From: Pseudoxanthomonas sp. CF385
Lineage (GTDB): Bacteria; Pseudomonadota; Gammaproteobacteria; Xanthomonadales; Xanthomonadaceae
Direction of reading: 5' to 3'
Length of the DNA stretch: 64,000 bases
Assembly (NCBI RefSeq): GCF_900104255.1
Contig: NZ_FNKZ01000002.1
Coordinates: 496,001 to 560,000, forward strand
Shown: piece after piece, positions 20,801 to 29,500 of the stretch
Position numbering within the stretch: position 1 is the stretch's first letter
Layout: each line of letters begins with the position of its first letter
The notes under the pieces: model-generated
The model's input: the letters and a program-made list of their open reading frames with translations, nothing else
What the model was told of the DNA's origin: nothing
Databases searched by the model: none
Translations under genes and position numbers: made by a program

Positions 20801-21205
20801 TCCGGTGTTTCTACGGGTGCCGTCCGCCAGCATCCACGGCAAGTAGGTGACGTAGGGATTGTAATAGACCGTGTTGCCGACATACGTGTTGTACTTGATG
20901 CCCGTGTACGTATCCGATGTGTCGGTGTCGGGACGGATGTCGATGCTCTGGATGCTGCCGCCGGTAATCGACGTCACGTCCGGATTGTCCATTTGCCAGC
21001 CATCCGTGCTGCTCATCGACGTGGAGTTGTCGAGGATGAACATGATGTTGGGCGGCACTCGGCCCGTCGACTGCAGCGGGTCATTGGGCACGATGATGCC
21101 CGCGTGGGCCGGCAGCGCCAGCAATGTGGCCAGGAAGGCAGCCATGCCGGCACGCGTGCGCTCGACGACCTTCTTCAGGGGGCGGACTGTCGCGAACTTC
21201 TTCAT
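17831..21205 (-). CDS. pilY1: Type IV pilus tip adhesin/assembly factor PilY1
   Basis: A protein of about 1,124 residues. A long basic signal peptide ends LLALPAHAG. The N-terminal von Willebrand A-like domain carries the MIDAS start NIMFILDNSTSMS (DxSxS). The C-terminal PilY1 beta-propeller holds the calcium-type loop DIDGNGTADYVYAGD, then LWRFDLR. Another acidic loop, FDLDGDGIFDDE, lies near the end, followed by a run of nine glycines at about 17940-17966. PilY1 acts at the pilus tip in adhesion, retraction control and surface sensing. I start at ATG 21205, which has GGAG six bases upstream; an in-frame ATG at 21232 overlaps the pilX stop and is an alternative. Confidence 0.92.
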   Translation of the reverse strand: MKKFATVRPLKKVVERTRAGMAAFLATLLALPAHAGIIVPNDPLQSTGRVPPNIMFILDNSTSMSSTDGWQMDNPDVTSITGGSIQSIDIRPDTDTSDTYTGIKYNTYVGNTVYYNPYVTYLPWMLADGTRRNTGMAYGTAHSDLATPTGSKNLQLLERVFYVPKAGTTGTGLSDATNYWRYVIRTNGRVVRSERRQNLNGNEGLTGVGCSTSATGWQWKNCTYLPAADFGRTEDQEKTNYAIWFSYHSTRAKAAKAGASEAFAGLGENVRVGFRTINGSSFNYNIPVGDGNEGRFSGTARTTWYQRLHNATNTGSTPLHPALAGVGQYFSDSTNTGPYGPQSGAAQYACRQNFAILTTDGYWNQSNTGYANSDNEAGPAHAQAATEANPKSFNYDPVLPYAGADASTLADVAMQYWKTDLRAGTTALDNIVPTSDENPAFWQHMVTFGISIGLRGSIDPDGPLPGQPGGAAAWPNPNDAADLHRIDDLLHAAVNSRGKFLSASNPQEFTSGLVGALNTINSRTGSYSSLGANATRLDSGTRSYQAQFTPAGWWGDLVAYPVSSAGVDRTAPIWRAADGIPATGRTVLTMDTTTNAGALFPTATQIAALGRSTAPAVSGANNAAYIAGNRTLEGGAGGLRTRVKLLGDIVNSSPAYDASTQTIYVGANDGMLHAINASNGQERFAYVPGGINLSYLAMLSDPAYEHHYFVDGPITLSTRTHSPTGTQLVGALGRGGKGIYSLDVSSPGSFNAAAVKWERYETPGSNMGLVVGQPLIANLNNGDVGVIVPNGINSAGDRAALLVYRLSDGALLAEINTGVGSAAAPNGMFSATVRDIDGNGTADYVYAGDMQGNLWRFDLRASSTTTWTNASSRVAMYTAVNDAGQRQPITAAPTVVRNPATFELWVFFGTGRFINEDDVISLQVQSLYGIKDSATAVAGRTALQRRTIATASGNSRAFEPNTPLPAGRLGWYIDLVDPPYPPGTARGERVFADPQVVAGALIVSSSTPSRDPCRPGGTGYLNALDAFTGTSLTTSLFDLDGDGIFDDETITDASGNPIPIGSVALDGMGTQGAIFTGGGGSPGGGGGGGGGLICVSISDASVECERIRELRRVGRVSWREIIRD

Positions 21206-21228
21206 GTTCGACTCCATTGCCATGATGC

Positions 21229-21780
21229 TCATGGCGCCACGAAGCTAGACTGCAGGAGCACGCTGGCGCGGCCATTGGCCTCGCTGCGCGCAGTCACCTT
21301 GTAGATCGGCCGAATGCACAGTTCCGTGCCCCGGTACTTGCTGCCGATTTCGTTGCATTCGAACCAGGTTTCGACCCAGCCGGCGTGTTCGATGAAGAAC
21401 TGCGGCTGGACAGGTTGCGCACCGATGCCGTTGTTGACGTTCACCACCGAAGCCTGCCATCCGGCGAACGTCGGGTCAGTCGCGCGATCGGCGACCGCCG
21501 CCGCCGGTACGCCACACATGCCATTGGTGCAAGCAGCACCCGCGGCCGGAGGATTGACGCCCCACTGGTTAGCCAGGAGCCTCGCCTCCGCATCACGCAG
21601 GGCGGCCTCCGCTGCCTGGAAATTCTGGCTGCGATCGAGCAGGTTGGCACTCATGCGCTCCTCCAGGAGAGCGCCTCGCAGTACGGCCAGGCCCAGGAGG
21701 GTCATGACCAGCAGCAAGATCAACACGATCACCAGCGACGCGCCACGTTGACCGCTGCGATTGGATTTCATCGACGGCAT
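21229..21780 (-). CDS. pilX: Type IV pilus minor pilin PilX
   Basis: A 183-residue minor pilin. The leader ends in QRG before ASLVIVLILLLVMTLLGLAV. Position 5 is not Glu, as in other PilX/GspK-like pilins. It is followed by RGALLEERMSANLLDRSQNF and QAAEAALRDAEARL, typical of the PilX N-terminal region. PilX caps the initiating minor pilin complex with PilV, PilW and PilY1. Its ATG (21780) overlaps the pilW stop by one base, and its own stop overlaps an alternative pilY1 start, showing tight coupling. A longer upstream frame overlaps pilW and is rejected. Confidence 0.9.
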   Translation of the reverse strand: MPSMKSNRSGQRGASLVIVLILLLVMTLLGLAVLRGALLEERMSANLLDRSQNFQAAEAALRDAEARLLANQWGVNPPAAGAACTNGMCGVPAAAVADRATDPTFAGWQASVVNVNNGIGAQPVQPQFFIEHAGWVETWFECNEIGSKYRGTELCIRPIYKVTARSEANGRASVLLQSSFVAP

Positions 21781-22847
21781 TACAGGCTCCTGTTGCGCAG
21801 ATTCGCTACTTGCACGAGATTTCGATTGATCTGGCCGCCGCCAACGTTGGCGCGCAGTGCCAGATCGATGCGAACGGCAGTCACCTCCGGCCAACGCGCG
21901 GCGGGAATCGCGCCTGCCGCGACGTATTGATTCGCGCCGGGGAGCAGATAGGTAAGCGTCAGGCCGTTGACCCCCTGGATGATCTCCTGGGCAACGGCCG
22001 CGCCATTTGCGGCCAGATTCAGCTGATAGAGCGATTGGCCGTTGGCCGCATCGGTCCCATTGCCGATGTACCAGACCGAAGCCTGTACCCGTGAAATGGA
22101 GGCGTTGGGACCGTACGTGAAGACGCTGCCGCCGGGCCCAAGGTTGGAAGAAGCATTACCGGGCGTGCCGCTCGCCGTGTTGCGAATCGTCGTGCCGCCG
22201 GCGGCGTTCGTCATCTGGAAGAGGCCCGCCATGCGTACCGTGCCTACACCCGCACCGCCAGCGCTCGCCATCGACACCATGTCCGAATCCTGGCCGCAGA
22301 CGACCAGCACATCGCCGGTCTGGAACCCGTGATTCGCGTTCTGGACCGTGAAGGTCTGGTTTGCCGGCGTGTGCGAGACCACCGTGGCTACCCGCTGCTC
22401 CGCCGCCAGCGTGATCAACGCCGGTGTGCCCGCCACACGGTCGGCCGCATTGCCACCGACATTGATCGCGTCGGTCACGGCACCGGCGTCGATGCCGATA
22501 AGTCCGCTGCCCAACGCGACATTGGCTGGCGTCACGCCCCAACGGCTCCACCAGCGATTGGCTGGCGTATTGAGCAGGTTGATCATGGGTGTCGAGTTGG
22601 AACTGTTGCAGGCGTTGCCACCTGCCTCCCTGACGTTGCGCGCCATGACCTCGAACGCCATGCGCGTGTTCTCCTGCACACGACCGAGGCTTTCTGTCGC
22701 GCGGTAAGCCTGTTGGTTCGAAACAAAGATGCCGATCGCGGCACTGACGACCAACAGGCCGAGCAGCAGCGCGACCATCATCTCGATCAGGCTCAGGCCC
22801 TCGACCTGGCGCCGCGTGCGCGGAATACGAACCGGCGTCCTTTTCAT
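21780..22847 (-). CDS. pilW: Type IV pilus minor pilin PilW
   Basis: A 355-residue minor pilin. The leader ends RRQVEG before LSLIEMMVALLLGLLVVSAA, with Glu5 present. AYRATESLGRVQENTRMAFE follows, the typical PilW helix, then a large beta-rich globular domain. In the family, PilW joins PilV and PilX in the minor pilin priming complex. It overlaps pilV by 4 bases and pilX by 1 base. Confidence 0.92.
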   Translation of the reverse strand: MKRTPVRIPRTRRQVEGLSLIEMMVALLLGLLVVSAAIGIFVSNQQAYRATESLGRVQENTRMAFEVMARNVREAGGNACNSSNSTPMINLLNTPANRWWSRWGVTPANVALGSGLIGIDAGAVTDAINVGGNAADRVAGTPALITLAAEQRVATVVSHTPANQTFTVQNANHGFQTGDVLVVCGQDSDMVSMASAGGAGVGTVRMAGLFQMTNAAGGTTIRNTASGTPGNASSNLGPGGSVFTYGPNASISRVQASVWYIGNGTDAANGQSLYQLNLAANGAAVAQEIIQGVNGLTLTYLLPGANQYVAAGAIPAARWPEVTAVRIDLALRANVGGGQINRNLVQVANLRNRSL

Positions 22848-23314
22848 AGCTGCGTCCTGGTGGCAATGCGATATGTGGTGCTTCCGGCGCCGGCGCCGTC
22901 AGCCCCTCGGCTATCGTCCCACTGCACGGTGACCACGCAATTCGTGGCGACGCAGGCCACCGTCCCGCAGGTATTGGGGGTATTGCCCAACGACTGCTCC
23001 AGGGAAGCGATCCAGTCACGAAGATCCTGGCCCGCCAGTGTTCCGTTGGCCGCTGGCGGATTGCAGGTCTGCACCATGTTGTACTGTGCCGCCGCCACAC
23101 CCGCGGGATTCGCGCGCATGGCCTCAAGGATCGTATAGCTCTGGATTACCGCCTGACTGCGCTCCAGTGAACTCTGGCTGTTGCGCAGCGCGGTCGCTTG
23201 CATCGCGGCGATGCCAAGCAGCCCGACGCCCATGATCAGCACGGATACCATGACCTCGATGAGGCTAGCGCCCCGCTGAGTGCTTGCGGATCGATTGCTT
23301 GACTGCATCTTCAT
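22844..23314 (-). CDS. pilV: Type IV pilus modification/minor pilin PilV
   Basis: A 156-residue minor pilin. The leader ends in TQRG before ASLIEVMVSVLIMGVGLLGI, with Glu5. The segment AAMQATALRNSQSSLERSQA is the usual continuation for PilV. Two nearby starts exist; the Met at 23314 is better spaced from the AGGA at about 23324 than the Met at 23323, which directly abuts it. The gene overlaps pilW by 4 bases. Confidence 0.88.
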   Translation of the reverse strand: MKMQSSNRSASTQRGASLIEVMVSVLIMGVGLLGIAAMQATALRNSQSSLERSQAVIQSYTILEAMRANPAGVAAAQYNMVQTCNPPAANGTLAGQDLRDWIASLEQSLGNTPNTCGTVACVATNCVVTVQWDDSRGADGAGAGSTTYRIATRTQL

Positions 23315-23335
23315 GCGTTCCATTCCTGTTGGCCG

Positions 23336-23890
23336 TCAGGGGCAAGTGCCCGCGACAGGCGCGAGCGTGGCCACGCGTGCTCCCGCGGCGAGCGTGATCT
23401 GGCGGACATTTTCTGCGGGGCGGGTCGTATCCAGGCACAGGCGCAGGGTGGTATTGACCAGTTGGCCCGCTGCGTCGCGTGCCAGTCCGTCCGGGCGGAA
23501 CACCACGCTGGCGGCAGCCCCTGCAACGGTGACATTCGGCCGGGAACGGGTGACCCGGACGACCTCGGTGCCCGCACCCAAGGGCGCCACGATGATGCGC
23601 CTCCCCCAGTTGCCTCCTCCACAATTGACATCGTCCGTACTGGGGCACAGCGTGACCCGCTGGTTTCGCCGGATCGCTTCGGAACGTGCGAACTGCAGAT
23701 CGGCCACGAGTTCGTTCGCTTGGCCCGTCAGACGGTTAGCGTTGATCAAGCTGGTGAAGCTGGGCACCGCCAGGACCAGCAGCACGGCCAGGACCGCCAG
23801 CGTGATCATCAGCTCGATCAGGGTGAAGCCTCGTTGGTCGCGGTTCGCGCTATCGCACTTCCGCCCGGATTGGCAGCCGAATGGCAGCAT
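23336..23890 (-). CDS. fimT: FimT/FimU-type minor pilin
   Basis: A 184-residue prepilin of the GspH family. The leader ends RDQRG before FTLIELMITLAVLAVLLVLA, with Glu5, then VPSFTSLINANRLTGQANEL and LQFARSEAIRRNQRVTLCPS, a strong FimT/GspH signature. It heads the pilV-pilW-pilX-pilY1-pilE operon, the place of FimU/FimT in Pseudomonas. An in-frame TTG at 23920 would lengthen it by 10 residues; ATG 23890 is preferred. Confidence 0.9.
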   Translation of the reverse strand: MLPFGCQSGRKCDSANRDQRGFTLIELMITLAVLAVLLVLAVPSFTSLINANRLTGQANELVADLQFARSEAIRRNQRVTLCPSTDDVNCGGGNWGRRIIVAPLGAGTEVVRVTRSRPNVTVAGAAASVVFRPDGLARDAAGQLVNTTLRLCLDTTRPAENVRQITLAAGARVATLAPVAGTCP

Positions 23891-24042
23891 GGGACCCCAT
23901 CCCTTTTTGATTGGACGCAATCTAAACCCTGCCCCGCGGGGATGTCAGCGCGGGCCCGATAAACGGGCGTCCACGGCCCGCCAACGGCGCGCCCGCTGCC
24001 TTTGCGGCGCGCAAACAGGCATTATTTGCCTCACCGTACCCA
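23891..24042. promoter_or_regulatory. Divergent control region, fimT operon / AlgZ-like kinase
   Basis: This gap holds the start regions of the leftward pilin operon and the rightward kinase gene. A small palindrome AGGCA-TTATT-TGCCT lies at 24017-24031, directly before the kinase start. No convincing sigma-54 (GG-N10-GC) or sigma-70 pair was found for either gene. Confidence 0.35.
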
Positions 24043-25077
24043 TTGCCCTCCGCCTTGAGCCCGAGTAGAGACACCCTGACTCCTCTGGAGGCGTTGTGGC
24101 AGCCCCAGGTCATCCTCTGGGGCATGCTGGCGGGGGAGGGCCTGGCTGTCATGCTGTCGCTGGCGCCCGGACTCTCCTTCGACCGCCTGATCTATTTCGG
24201 GCTTGCTTCGTTGCTGATCCAATGGGTTCTGGTGCTGACCCTAGCCACGCTTTATGTGCTGCGCGACCGCCTGGCCAACGTCAGGCCGACTTGGATCGCC
24301 AATCTTTCGATCACGCTGCTTTTGATCTTCACCGGGCTGGCCATGGCACTTGCACGGTGGGTGTTCGGCGATGAGTGGACTCCCGAAGGCGGGTTCTGGA
24401 GCCAGGATTTCCTGCTGTGCGGCGGGATCGCCTTGACGGTGGGCCTGCTGGGTCTAGCCGCTTTTCACAATCACTGGCGCACACGCCAACTTGCTGTCCG
24501 TGCCAAGCAAGCCGAACTGGAGGCACTGCAGGCCCGCATCCGCCCGCACTTCCTGTTCAACACACTCAATACCGGCGCCGCGCTCGTCCACCAGCGGCCT
24601 GAAGAGGCCGAACGACTGCTCCTAGACCTGTCGGATCTGTTCCGTGCCGCGCTCGCGGGCCCCCGTGAAATCAGCTTGGCGGACGAGTTGGCGCTCACGC
24701 GACGCTACCTCGAGATAGAGGGCTTGCGCTTCGGTAACCGCCTACGGGTGAAGTGGCACCTTCCCGACGCCCTACCCCAAGTCCGGGTGCCGGCGCTCTC
24801 AGTACAGCCACTCGTGGAAAACGCGGTTCGACACGGCGTCGAGCCTGCAGCAGATGGCGGCGACATCAGCGTGGAGGTGACGCAGGCCGAAGGGTTCGTC
24901 CAGGTGCTCGTCAGCAATGCCCTGCCCACTGCGCCCGTGCGCCCGACCGCCGGCCACCAGGTCGGGCTCAGCTCGGTGCGGGCGCGCATCCAGGCGATGA
25001 CGCAGGGGCTCGGCGGCGTGGAAACCCAGATGAAGGACGGACGCTACACGGCCGTCCTCCGCCTGCCGATGCCATGA
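24043..25077 (+). CDS. AlgZ/FimS-type (LytS family) sensor histidine kinase
   Basis: About 344 residues. Four hydrophobic segments span residues 20-140, followed by the LytS-type kinase domain (PF06580). Seen: the phosphoacceptor His in IRPHFLFNTLNTGAALVHQR, the N box in QPLVENAVRHGVEP, and a G-box-like region GLSSVRARIQAM. In Pseudomonas AlgZ/FimS works with AlgR and drives the fimU-pilVWXY1Y2E operon, which lies beside it as here. No LytTR or receiver gene follows; the next gene is convergent ppnN. No ATG occurs near the 5' end: TTG 24043 or TTG 24055 are possible starts and the first ATG (24124) would cut the first membrane segment. Confidence 0.8.
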   Translation: MPSALSPSRDTLTPLEALWQPQVILWGMLAGEGLAVMLSLAPGLSFDRLIYFGLASLLIQWVLVLTLATLYVLRDRLANVRPTWIANLSITLLLIFTGLAMALARWVFGDEWTPEGGFWSQDFLLCGGIALTVGLLGLAAFHNHWRTRQLAVRAKQAELEALQARIRPHFLFNTLNTGAALVHQRPEEAERLLLDLSDLFRAALAGPREISLADELALTRRYLEIEGLRFGNRLRVKWHLPDALPQVRVPALSVQPLVENAVRHGVEPAADGGDISVEVTQAEGFVQVLVSNALPTAPVRPTAGHQVGLSSVRARIQAMTQGLGGVETQMKDGRYTAVLRLPMP

Positions 25078-25081
25078 AGGC

Positions 25082-26464
25082 TCAGGTCACCACGCGATAG
25101 CAGGGCTTGTACTCGCCCGCGATCTTCATGCGCCGCTGCTCGACGAAGGCGCGCAGCAGGGCATCGAGGGCCTGCATCATCGCGGCGTCGCCATGGATCT
25201 CGAAGGGACCGAACTCCTCGATCCGGCGCATGCCGTCCTCCTTCACATTGCCCGCCACGATGCCCGAGAACGCACGGCGCAGATCGGCCGCCAGGTCGTG
25301 CACCGCCCGGCCCGGACGCAGTTGCAGCGCGGCCATCGCCTCATGGGTGGGAACGAAAGGCTGCTGGTAATCCTCGGGAATCTGGATCGCCCAGTTGAAG
25401 AAGAACGAATCCTTGTGCTCGATGCGGTACTCCCGCACGCGACGGATGCCGGCCACCATCTTCTTCGCCACGGCCACCGGATCGCCGATGACGATCTCGT
25501 AGCGCTCGGCGGCCGCGTCGCCCAGCGTCAGCCGGATGAAGCGGTCGATCTGCTCGAAGTACGGCGCCGCGATGGTCGGGCCGGTGAGGATCAGCGGGAA
25601 AGGCAGGTGCGCGTTGTCCGGGTGCAGCAGGATGCCCAGCAGGTACAGGATTTCTTCCGCCGTACCGACGCCACCGGGGAACACCAGGATGCCGTGGCCG
25701 ATGCGGACGAAGGCCTCCAGGCGCTTCTCGATGTCCGGCATGATGACCAGGTGGTTGACGATCGGGTTCGGCGATTCGGCGGCGATGATGCCGGGCTCGG
25801 TCACGCCGATGTAGCGGGTTTTCGCGCGACGCTGCTTCGCGTGCGCGATGGTCGCGCCCTTCATCGGCCCCTTCATCGCACCCGGGCCGCAGCCGGTGCA
25901 GATGTCGAGGCCACGCAGGCCCAGCTCGTAGCCGACCTGCTTCGTATAGAGGTACTCGTCGCGCGAGATCGAGTGGCCGCCCCAGCAGACCACCAGGTTG
26001 GGATCGGTGGGCTTGAGGATGCGCGCGTTGCGCAGCAGCCCGAACACGGCGTTGGTGATGCCCGCCGACGATTCGAGATCGGCCGCGTATTCCGGCCCCA
26101 GTTCGATCGCGGTGTACGCCAGGTCGCGCACCACGGCGAACAGCAGTTCCGCGACGCCGCGGATGATCTCGCCATCCACGAACGCCATCGCAGGCGCGTT
26201 GATCAGGTCGATGCGCACGCCGCGGTCCTGCTGCAGGACCTGGATGTCGAAGTCGGGGTAGAGATCGCGCGCCGCGCGCGGATCGTCCGAAGCGCTGCCG
26301 CTGGTCAGCACGGCCAGGGCGCACCGCCGCAGCAACTCGTGCATGCCACCGGAGGAGGCGTCACGCAGGCGCGCCACTTCGGCGCGGGAAAGCACGTCCA
26401 GTCCGCCGCGCGGATAGATCCGCGCGTCCTGTACCGGCAACGCCCTCGATGCCGTTTCGCTCAT
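25082..26464 (-). CDS. ppnN: Pyrimidine/purine nucleotide 5'-monophosphate nucleosidase (LOG family)
   Basis: A 460-residue protein close in length and layout to E. coli PpnN (YgdH). It splits nucleoside monophosphates into base and ribose-5-phosphate and links to ppGpp control in E. coli. Seen: the N-terminal PpnN domain to about residue 145, CWGGHSISRDEYLYTKQVGY, GLDICTGCGPGAMKGPMKGA, and the LOG catalytic signature FPGGVGTAEEILYLLG near residues 260-275. The C-terminal PpnN domain is complete. AGGAAAA precedes ATG 26464. It ends 4 bases from the stop of the convergent kinase gene, with no terminator visible between them. Confidence 0.92.
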   Translation of the reverse strand: MSETASRALPVQDARIYPRGGLDVLSRAEVARLRDASSGGMHELLRRCALAVLTSGSASDDPRAARDLYPDFDIQVLQQDRGVRIDLINAPAMAFVDGEIIRGVAELLFAVVRDLAYTAIELGPEYAADLESSAGITNAVFGLLRNARILKPTDPNLVVCWGGHSISRDEYLYTKQVGYELGLRGLDICTGCGPGAMKGPMKGATIAHAKQRRAKTRYIGVTEPGIIAAESPNPIVNHLVIMPDIEKRLEAFVRIGHGILVFPGGVGTAEEILYLLGILLHPDNAHLPFPLILTGPTIAAPYFEQIDRFIRLTLGDAAAERYEIVIGDPVAVAKKMVAGIRRVREYRIEHKDSFFFNWAIQIPEDYQQPFVPTHEAMAALQLRPGRAVHDLAADLRRAFSGIVAGNVKEDGMRRIEEFGPFEIHGDAAMMQALDALLRAFVEQRRMKIAGEYKPCYRVVT

Positions 26465-26532
26465 GGGTTTTCCTGTTTTCCGTCGTCAGGGGCGGGACTT
26501 TAGCGCAGTCCCGGGGGCAAGAGGAGCCTGCC

Positions 26533-26564
26533 CAAAAAGAAACGGCCGGGTCGCCCCGGCCGTT
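26533..26564 (-). terminator. Intrinsic terminator of the TonB-dependent receptor gene
   Basis: A 10-bp perfect stem AACGGCCGGG/CCCGGCCGTT (26541-26564) with a 4-base loop, followed on the minus strand by TCTTTTTGGG. It lies 29 bases past the receptor stop. The same AACGGCCGG stem recurs at two other terminators in this window. Confidence 0.85.
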
Positions 26565-26593
26565 TCCGTCACACGTCTAGCGCGTTCCGAGGA

Positions 26594-29500
26594 TCAGAAC
26601 TCGTAACGCACGCCCAGCTGCAGCGACCACTGCGCGATGCCGTTGGTCTGGCTGTCCGCGTTGGTCGGGATGCCGAACGCGGTCGCCTGGCCGAACTCGG
26701 TGCCGCCACGGTAGTTGTACACGTACTGACCGTTGGAGATGCCGACCAGTGACGCCACGGCGTTGTTGGCGTTGAAGCCGTAGTCCAGGACGTGGCCCCA
26801 ATCCTTGTTGATCAGGTTGCCGACGTTCTGGATGTCGAGCCAGATCTTCGACTTGTGCCCCTTCATGAAGCCGGGCAGTTCCTGGCTGATGCGGATGTCG
26901 AAGGTATTGACCCAGCCGGAGCGGAAGCCGTTCTCGGGCGCGTAGCTGCCCTTGTAGCGGTTCAGGCCATCCTGCTGCTCCAGCCATGCGAAGAACTGCG
27001 CTTCCATCGCGGCGGCCGAAACGGCGGTCGGGGCGCACGCGGTACCGGCGGAGTTCAGCGCCGAGCAGCCGAAGTACGTGCCCGCGGCGTTCATGGTGCC
27101 GAAGCGCACGTCGCCCGGACCGTTCGGGACGTAGAACAGGTCGTTGAACGTGCGGTTGTCGCCGTTGGCGTCGCCGTTGAAGATGTAGCTGTACGGACGG
27201 CCGCTGCGGCCTTCGTAGAACAGGCCGACCTGGGTCGCGTAGTCGCCGAAGAACTTGTGCGACCAGTTCACCGAACCGCTGAAGCGGTCCTTGATCTCGT
27301 AGCGGGCCGTCGAGCTGGTCGGCTCGTTGATGTTGTAGCCCAGCTGCGAACCGTAGCCCGAACCGGCGGTCGAGCTGGTCAGCGCCGACACTTCCTCGGC
27401 GTTGGTACGCGTGTAGCCCAAGGTCCACGACCAGTCGCTCTCGGTCGAGAACGGCTTGGACAGCGAGACCGTCAGCTGCTGGCCCTTGCCCTTGTTGGTG
27501 TTCTCGAGCAGGAACACGTCACCGAAGTAGCCGTTGCGGCCGAAGCGCGCGCCATTGGGCGCCAGCGCGCCGGTACCGGCGCCGGTGTTGCCGAACGGAC
27601 GACCGCTGGCCGGGTTCCAGTACAGCACGCGGCCATCGGGACCGATGTAACCCGGGCCGACATTGAGCGTGCGGTAGAACAGGCCGTTCTTGACGTCCGT
27701 CAGCAGCAGTTCCGCCGACGCGACGACGCCGTTCCACGGGGTCTCGACGTCGATGGCCAGGTTCGCCTTCCAGACCGACGGCAGCTCGAAGTCGCTGCTG
27801 ATGGCGTTGACGTTGCGCACGCCCGAACCACCCGGGGGAACGTTCTGGTTCAGGCCATCCGGGCTGAACGGAACGAGCGTCGGGTTGGTGTAGTTCTGAT
27901 ACGAGGTGTAGTTCATACCGGTGCTGCTGTAGGCATTGCCCACCCACACCTGCGGCGCGTCACCCTGGAACAGACCGACACCGCCGCGCAGCTGGGCCGG
28001 ACGCTCCCAGTCGAAGGTGTAGTTGAAGCCGAAGCGCGGCTGGATGATGTAGTCGCCGTTGTAGGTGTTGTTGTTGGCGATGCCGAAGCCGCCGACGTAA
28101 CCGGTGCCGCAGGCGGCGTTGACCGTACCCGGGGCCGCGGCGAAGCACTCGTTGAACGGCGGGTTCGGGCTGGCTTCCGGCTTGTCGGCACGCACGCCGA
28201 GGGTCAGGGTCAGGTTCGGGGTGACGTACCAGGTGTCCTGGACGAAGAAGCCCAGGCTCTTGTTCTTGTAGCGCGCTGCGATCGCATTCGGATCGGCCGG
28301 GTTCGTCTGCAGGTCGTAGTCGAAGTAGCGGCCGGCGATCAGGTTGCTGAAATTGGCCGGGCCCCACAACGGACCGGCACCGTCCGGATCCACGCCGCGC
28401 GGCACGTAGAAGCTGTAGTTGCCCCACGAGTCCTGCAGGAAGAAGTTGTAGATCTCGTTCTCGCTGTACTCGGCGCCGAACTTGAGGTCGTGGTCGCCCA
28501 CGGTCCAGGTGGCCGAACCGAAGTAGTTCCAGGTCTCGGTCAGCAGGGCGTTGCCGGGCGAGCTGCGCTCGGTGCCGAGACGGATCGCGTCCAGGCCGTT
28601 GATGCTGTTGCTCGTGGTGCCGATCGGGTTGTCATTGCCGTTGCCGGCGATGCGGTCGTCGAAATAGACCTGGATCGTCGGCGCGGTGGTCGGGCTGACG
28701 CGGACCGCCGAGTAGTCGCGGTACGACACCTTGAACTCGGTCGAGAAGGTGTCGGACCAGTCGCTGAACAGCTGGCCGACGTAGCTCTCCACGGTCTTGA
28801 CGTGGTTGAACCAGTTCGAGCTCAACGCCAGGATGCTGGCGGTGGAGGCTTCCGGACGCACGCGGTTCTGCTCGAGCTTGCTGTAGCGCAGGCTGGCGCG
28901 ATGGGCGTCGCTGATGTTCCAGTCGAGCTTCAGTGCGTACTCTTCGAGTTCGGTGTCGCCGCCGCCGGTCAGGTCGCCCGGCTCGAAGCCCCACTCCTCG
29001 CGCGCGATGCGCTGGACTTCGGCCACTTCGGCGGCCGTGAACTGGGCGTTGCTGTCCGCGAGCGGATTGGTGCCCAGGGTCTTGCCGGCGGGGCCGATGT
29101 TGGTCTGCTTGAACTTCTCGTAGTTGGCGAAGAAGAACAGCTTGTCCTTGATGATCGGGCCGCCCAGGGTCACGCCCCAGGTGCTCTCGTCGTCGAATTC
29201 GTCGAACTTCTGGCCGGTCACGTCGATGGTGGAACCGGCGACGCGCGCCGGGTAGTCGCCGAACCAGTCGCCGTCACGGTAGCTGCCGTAGACCGAACCG
29301 TGGAATTCGTTGGTGCCCGACTTGGTGACGGCATTGACGTTGGCGCCGGCGGCACCCGACATGGTCACGTCGTAGTTCGACAGGTTGATGTCGATGGCCT
29401 CGATGGCCTCCATCGACACCGGCTGGCGCTGGGTCGGCATGTTGTTGCCTTCCAGGCCGAAGGTGTCGCTGGCCGACACGCCGTCGATGGTGATCTTGTT

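Noticed and set aside
23891..23960. A sigma-54 promoter for the fimT operon.
   Set aside because: A GGCAGGG...TTGC sequence is present but the GG-GC spacing is wrong.
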